Program-made: the position numbers and the translations under genes
Part shown: piece by piece, positions 61,015-64,000 of the stretch
Layout: every line of letters begins with the position of its first letter
How positions within the stretch are numbered: position 1 is the stretch's first letter
The notes under the pieces: model-generated
Databases searched by the model: none
The model's input: the letters and a program-made list of their open reading frames with translations, nothing else
What the model was told of the DNA's origin: nothing
Assembly: GCF_001693515.2 (NCBI RefSeq)
Contig: NZ_CP042968.1
Coordinates: forward strand, 1,674,001-1,738,000
Origin: Bradyrhizobium paxllaeri
Lineage (GTDB): Bacteria > Pseudomonadota > Alphaproteobacteria > Rhizobiales > Xanthobacteraceae
DNA: 64,000 bases
Reading direction: 5' to 3'

Positions 61015-61931
61015 GCCGCCTTTTTCCCGCGTTCCATCTCGCGGCCGATGCCGAGCATGATGTTGCGCAGCCAGATCGAGCCGGGATCCATCTGCGCCCG
61101 GGTCGGGTAGAACATGTACTGCTCGTCGATCCCGGGATCGAGCGGCGGTGCGACGGTTGCGAGCGACAATTGCTTCGACAGCGCGCCGATCAGGCGCCGT
61201 GGCACGAAGGCGACGAGATCGGTGCGCGCGGCAACATGCAGCGCCTCAAGATAGCCCGGCACGACCAGCGCGATCCGGCGCTCGATGCCCTTCGGGCGCA
61301 GCCACATGTCGATCAGGTCCTCGCTCTGGCCGCGGATCACCACCGCGACATGGCGGGCGTCGAGAAAGGTTTCGATCCGCTTCAGCCGCGTGCCGGCGGG
61401 GTGGCTGCGGCGGACAGCCAGCGCATCACTGTCGGTGTAAAGCGGCTGCCGGTGAAAGCCGGTGAAGGCGTTGCCGATCGAGATCACGAGATCGATGGTG
61501 CGGGCAAACTCCGCGGTGAAGATCGCCGGCCCCCGCCACGGCACCACGTCGATCCGGACGTTCGGCGCGGCTTTCGTAATCTTCTCCATCAGCGGCGGCA
61601 TCAGCAGTTCGACCGCCAGGTCCGGCATCATCAGGCGAAACTGACGTTCGCTTCTCGCGGCGTCGAATTCATCGGCGACGAACAGCGAGCGCACCTGATC
61701 GAGCGCCTGCGCCAGCGGCGCGCGCAGGGCTTGTGCCCGCGGCGTCAATTCCATGCGCGCGCCGGTACGCACCAGCAGGGGATCGCCGATCAGGTCGCGC
61801 AGCCTCTGCAGCGCGTGGCTCGCTGCCGGCTGCGACAGCCCGATCCGCATCGCGGCGCGGCTGACGCTGGTTTCCTTCAGCAGCGCGTCGAGCGCGACCA
61901 GCAAATTGAGGTCAAGCGAATGCAAATTCAT
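61011..61931 (-). CDS. LysR-family transcriptional regulator
   Basis: 306 residues. N-terminal winged HTH: LNLLVALDALLKETSVSRAA, then MRIGLSQPAASHALQRLRDL; effector domain from about 90. ATG 61931 taken as the start since the HTH begins six residues later and the operator 61937-61953 would be inside a longer gene. It is divergent from the CMD-like gene 90 bp away, the classical arrangement. Its stop codon lies within the family E repeat. Confidence 0.9.
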   Translation of the reverse strand: MNLHSLDLNLLVALDALLKETSVSRAAMRIGLSQPAASHALQRLRDLIGDPLLVRTGARMELTPRAQALRAPLAQALDQVRSLFVADEFDAARSERQFRLMMPDLAVELLMPPLMEKITKAAPNVRIDVVPWRGPAIFTAEFARTIDLVISIGNAFTGFHRQPLYTDSDALAVRRSHPAGTRLKRIETFLDARHVAVVIRGQSEDLIDMWLRPKGIERRIALVVPGYLEALHVAARTDLVAFVPRRLIGALSKQLSLATVAPPLDPGIDEQYMFYPTRAQMDPGSIWLRNIMLGIGREMERGKKAA

Positions 61932-61936
61932 ATCGT

Positions 61937-61953
61937 GAATATATATCATATTC
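61937..61953. promoter_or_regulatory. LysR-type operator candidate
   Basis: GAATAT-N5-ATATTC, a 17-bp palindrome in an AT-rich block within the divergent LysR / CMD intergenic region. It is consistent with a T-N11-A LysR box. Confidence 0.65.
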
Positions 61954-62021
61954 TCTATCGATTGGAAGAATGACGGCATTTGCGCGAGATTACGTCCAGC
62001 AAACAACGAAGCCGGACTTGC

Positions 62022-62579
62022 ATGACCGATCGCCTGAAGCCTGCCACCGAACCCTATGACGCGCGCGTGCAGGCAATCTTCGACCGTCTGCCGCGATCCT
62101 GGATGCCGCCGTTCCGGCTGTTCACGACGCTGGCGCGCCATCCGGCGCTGCTCGAACGTTTCATCAACGGTGCGCCTGCCTATCTCAGGGATTCGCATGT
62201 CAGCCTAAGGCAGCGCGAGGTCTTCCTGCTGCGGGTCACGGCGCGGTGCGGCTGCGAATATGAATGGGGCATGCGCCTGCACTACTTTGCCGAGGAGGCG
62301 CGGCTGACCGAGGCGCAGGTCAGCGCCACCGTGCATGGCAACGCCGCGAGCGCGTGCTGGGATGCGACCGACGCCCTTCTGATCCGGCTTGCCGATGAAT
62401 TGCATGAACGTTGCGACATCGGCGACGACTTATGGAGCGCGCTGCGTCCCGTGTTCGACGATGAGGCCATTCTCGAGCTGCTGGTGATGGCCGGCTACTA
62501 CCGAACGGTCGGCTATGTCGCGAACGCGCTGCGGTTGCCGCTCGAACCCGCAGTGGGCCGACCGTTTCCCAAAGTTTGA
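62022..62579 (+). CDS. Carboxymuconolactone decarboxylase-like / AhpD-fold protein
   Basis: 185 residues. AhpD-fold with the C-x-C and His of ARCGCEYEWGMRLH, followed by helices LTEAQVSATVHGNAASACWD. Proteins of this class have hydroperoxide-reducing or carboxymuconolactone decarboxylase activity. ATG 62022. Divergent from a LysR regulator that probably controls it; the SnoaL-like gene 33 bp downstream may be in the same operon. Confidence 0.82.
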   Translation: MTDRLKPATEPYDARVQAIFDRLPRSWMPPFRLFTTLARHPALLERFINGAPAYLRDSHVSLRQREVFLLRVTARCGCEYEWGMRLHYFAEEARLTEAQVSATVHGNAASACWDATDALLIRLADELHERCDIGDDLWSALRPVFDDEAILELLVMAGYYRTVGYVANALRLPLEPAVGRPFPKV

Positions 62580-62612
62580 TCAACAGAGTGCTTAGCAGAA
62601 GGACAAGCCGCC

Positions 62613-63047
62613 ATGAGCGCACCAGCGAACAAGAAACTGGTACAGCAGGTCTATGCCGATTCCGCCAACCGGAGCGGAACGACCTTTCTCGACAACATAG
62701 CAGAGGACGTCACCTGGATCGTCACCGGCCAGTATTCATGGTCTGGTGAATTCAAGGGGCGCGAGGCGATCAACAATGGCCTGATGGGCCATTTGCGCTC
62801 GCTCCTCGCCTCCGGCCGCCCGCGCTCGCTGGCGTTCAACTTCATCGCGGAGGGCGACTATGTCGTCGTCGAAGCGCGCGGCGACAATTTGGCCAAGAGC
62901 GGAGAGCGCTACGACAACCAATACTGCATGGTCTGGCGCATCGAGAACGGCAAGATCAAGGAGATCAAGGAATATTGCGACTCCGCGCTGGTCGAGCGCG
63001 TGCTCGGGCCGTTCCCTGCTGAATTGAAGCTGGCGGCGGCGGGTTGA
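62613..63047 (+). CDS. SnoaL-like protein
   Basis: 144 residues. NTF2/SnoaL pattern: ANKKLVQQVYADSANRSGTT, TWIVTGQYSWSGEFKGREAI and YCMVWRIENGKIKEIKEYCD. Third protein of this fold in 5 kb. ATG 62613 has AAGGACAAG upstream, 33 bp after the CMD-like gene, suggesting cotranscription. Function unknown. Confidence 0.83.
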   Translation: MSAPANKKLVQQVYADSANRSGTTFLDNIAEDVTWIVTGQYSWSGEFKGREAINNGLMGHLRSLLASGRPRSLAFNFIAEGDYVVVEARGDNLAKSGERYDNQYCMVWRIENGKIKEIKEYCDSALVERVLGPFPAELKLAAAG

Positions 63048-63078
63048 GGCGTTGAGCAGTGTTGGCGCGGTGAGGTTC

Positions 63079-63167
63079 GTAGGGTGGGCAAAGGAGCGTT
63101 AGCGACGTGCCCACCATTTTTCATGGGCACTCGTGATGGTGGGCACGCTCCGCTTTGCCCACCCTAC
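63079..63167. repeat. Palindromic intergenic repeat, family E copy 2
   Basis: GTAGGGTGGGCAAAGGAGCG ... GTGCCCACCAT ... ATGGTGGGCAC ... GCTTTGCCCACCCTAC. The arms match copy 1. Confidence 0.9.
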
Positions 63168-63176
63168 GCATAAACT

Positions 63177-63204
63177 AAAACGGCGCCCGCGAGGGCGCCG
63201 TTTT
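63177..63204. terminator. Bidirectional intrinsic terminator
   Basis: AAAA, then stem CGGCGCCC / GGGCGCCG with a GCGA loop, then TTTT. Serves both the SnoaL gene (plus) and the GST gene (minus), which converge here. Confidence 0.9.
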
Positions 63205-63220
63205 GCTTAGTTAGGTCCGA

Positions 63221-63907
63221 TCAGGCGGCCCTGATCTTGAGATGCTTGAACATGTTGCCGCGGGCCTCGTCGTCCATCTCGGCCTTGAACTTAAAATTAT
63301 CCTTCAGGACGATCGCCTTGGCCGCCGCCGGACGCGCCGAAATCTCGTCGACCAGCCGCTTGACGTTCGGATACTTCGCGACCGCCTCTTCGCCGAGAAC
63401 CAGGGGGATCATGCGCGCCCAGCCCCACACGTCCATGTCGACGATGGTGTAGGTGTCGCCGACCATGTAGCGGCGTTTGGCCAGATGGTCGTTGAGAATG
63501 CCGAAATGCCGCTGCGCCTCGAACTGGTAGCGGTTATGGGCGTAGTCGATCTTCTCCGGCGCGAAGTGCTTGAAGTGGACGGCCTGGCCGGAATACGGGC
63601 CGACGCCGGTGGCGGCGAACATCAGCCAGGACAGCAATTCGGCACGATTTTGCGGCGTGTTCGCGGGAAGAAACTTGCCGGTCTTTTCGGCGAGGTAGAG
63701 CAGGATGGCGTTGCTGTCGAACACGATAACGCCGTCGTCGTCGATCGCGGGCACCTTGGCGTTCGGATTGATGGCGAGATATTCCGGCTTGAACTGCTCG
63801 CCCTTGCGGGTGTCGACCGCAACCGGCTGGTAGGCGAGGCCGGCTTCCTCGAGGAAGAGGGCGACCTTGGTCGGGTTGGGCGATCCGTTGAAGTAGAATT
63901 TGAGCAT
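63221..63907 (-). CDS. Glutathione S-transferase family protein
   Basis: 228 residues. N-terminal thioredoxin-like domain FYFNGSPNPTKVALFLEEAG, glutathione site NPNAKVPAIDDDGVIVFDSN, then an all-helical C-terminal domain with MVGDTYTIVDMDVWGWARMI. SPNPTK is reminiscent of the YfcG/YghU-like nu class. ATG 63907 used; longer starts (63925, 63955) lead away from the fold. The region from 63908 to the window end has no further gene. Confidence 0.88.
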   Translation of the reverse strand: MLKFYFNGSPNPTKVALFLEEAGLAYQPVAVDTRKGEQFKPEYLAINPNAKVPAIDDDGVIVFDSNAILLYLAEKTGKFLPANTPQNRAELLSWLMFAATGVGPYSGQAVHFKHFAPEKIDYAHNRYQFEAQRHFGILNDHLAKRRYMVGDTYTIVDMDVWGWARMIPLVLGEEAVAKYPNVKRLVDEISARPAAAKAIVLKDNFKFKAEMDDEARGNMFKHLKIRAA

Positions 63908-64000
63908 TTTGGAATTTCTCCCCATTGCTTCTTGCAAGGAATCTTGTCGCGGCACGCGGCGGCATTGCCGCCGGGCCCACGTCCATGCTCAAATTTTTAT

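Noticed and set aside
1..63167. CRISPR array
   Set aside because: Repeats are dispersed, of several kinds and without regular spacers; no cas genes.

Overview
The window looks like a chromosomal segment of a Bradyrhizobium-type alphaproteobacterium (Nitrobacteraceae). The supports are a single-gene cytochrome b/c1 fusion (fbcH) behind a Rieske gene, a fused trpE(G) with a short Trp-Trp leader peptide, FixK/FNR-type boxes, a MoxR/DUF58/DUF4159 operon, a high-GC coding style, and many palindromic intergenic repeats of the kind I remember from Bradyrhizobium. I ran no database search, so the taxon and all family names rest on recognition of motifs and gene order. No rRNA, tRNA, CRISPR array, prophage or integrative element was seen.

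Region by region: 0-2.2 kb holds small genes (DinB-like, VOC-like, a zinc-ribbon protein and a small secreted repeat protein). 2.3-4.4 kb is a repeat-rich island with an IS110-family transposase, a structured upstream region that could encode a bridge RNA, and flanks that resemble a mosaic genomic repeat. 4.4-8 kb is a ScfR/RamB-like regulator divergent from isocitrate lyase (glyoxylate bypass), followed by a DUF4170 gene. 8-15 kb carries a metallophosphoesterase, a Nudix hydrolase, a GT-C-like membrane protein with a GT2 polyprenyl-sugar synthase, an acetyltransferase and a Kef-type antiporter. 15-19.5 kb is a probable zinc-starvation island: a TonB receptor and a DUF2946 protein transcribed away from a COG0523/CobW GTPase, with two GATGTTA palindromes between them that look like Zur boxes.

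19.5-26.4 kb is the MoxR-DUF58-DUF4159-membrane protein operon. 26.6-30.2 kb is a tightly overlapping operon (DUF1285, Nudix, DUF6111, CCA-type nucleotidyltransferase, TauE/SafE). 30.2-33.8 kb has a HAD hydrolase, an acidic-tail DUF2158 protein, hemF, queD, queE and trmL. 34.1-36.8 kb is the bc1 complex operon (petA/fbcF and fbcH). 37-43 kb has dienelactone hydrolase, an epimerase, an extradiol dioxygenase-like protein, the trpL attenuator with trpE(G), and apt. 43.2-44.4 kb holds two genes each preceded by a FixK/FNR-type box (a SHOCT membrane protein and a universal stress protein). 44.5-56.6 kb has a GIY-YIG protein, two ParA-like ATPases, an M48 protease, LemA, an Rsm22 methyltransferase, Smc, a DsbA-like thiol oxidoreductase, a DciA-like DUF721 protein, a higBA module and mutY. 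56.6-64 kb is an accessory catabolic/detoxification set: a thioesterase, an FAD monooxygenase, three NTF2/SnoaL-fold proteins, an MmyB-type regulator, two GSTs, and a LysR regulator divergent from a carboxymuconolactone-decarboxylase-like gene.

The main structure the genes do not explain is a set of at least six families of intergenic palindromic repeats, 14 copies in 64 kb, nearly all between genes and one supplying the stop codon of a LysR gene. The most promising regulatory or mobile signals are the IS110 upstream RNA structure, the paired zinc-type palindromes, the probably leaderless trpL attenuator and the two anaerobic boxes.
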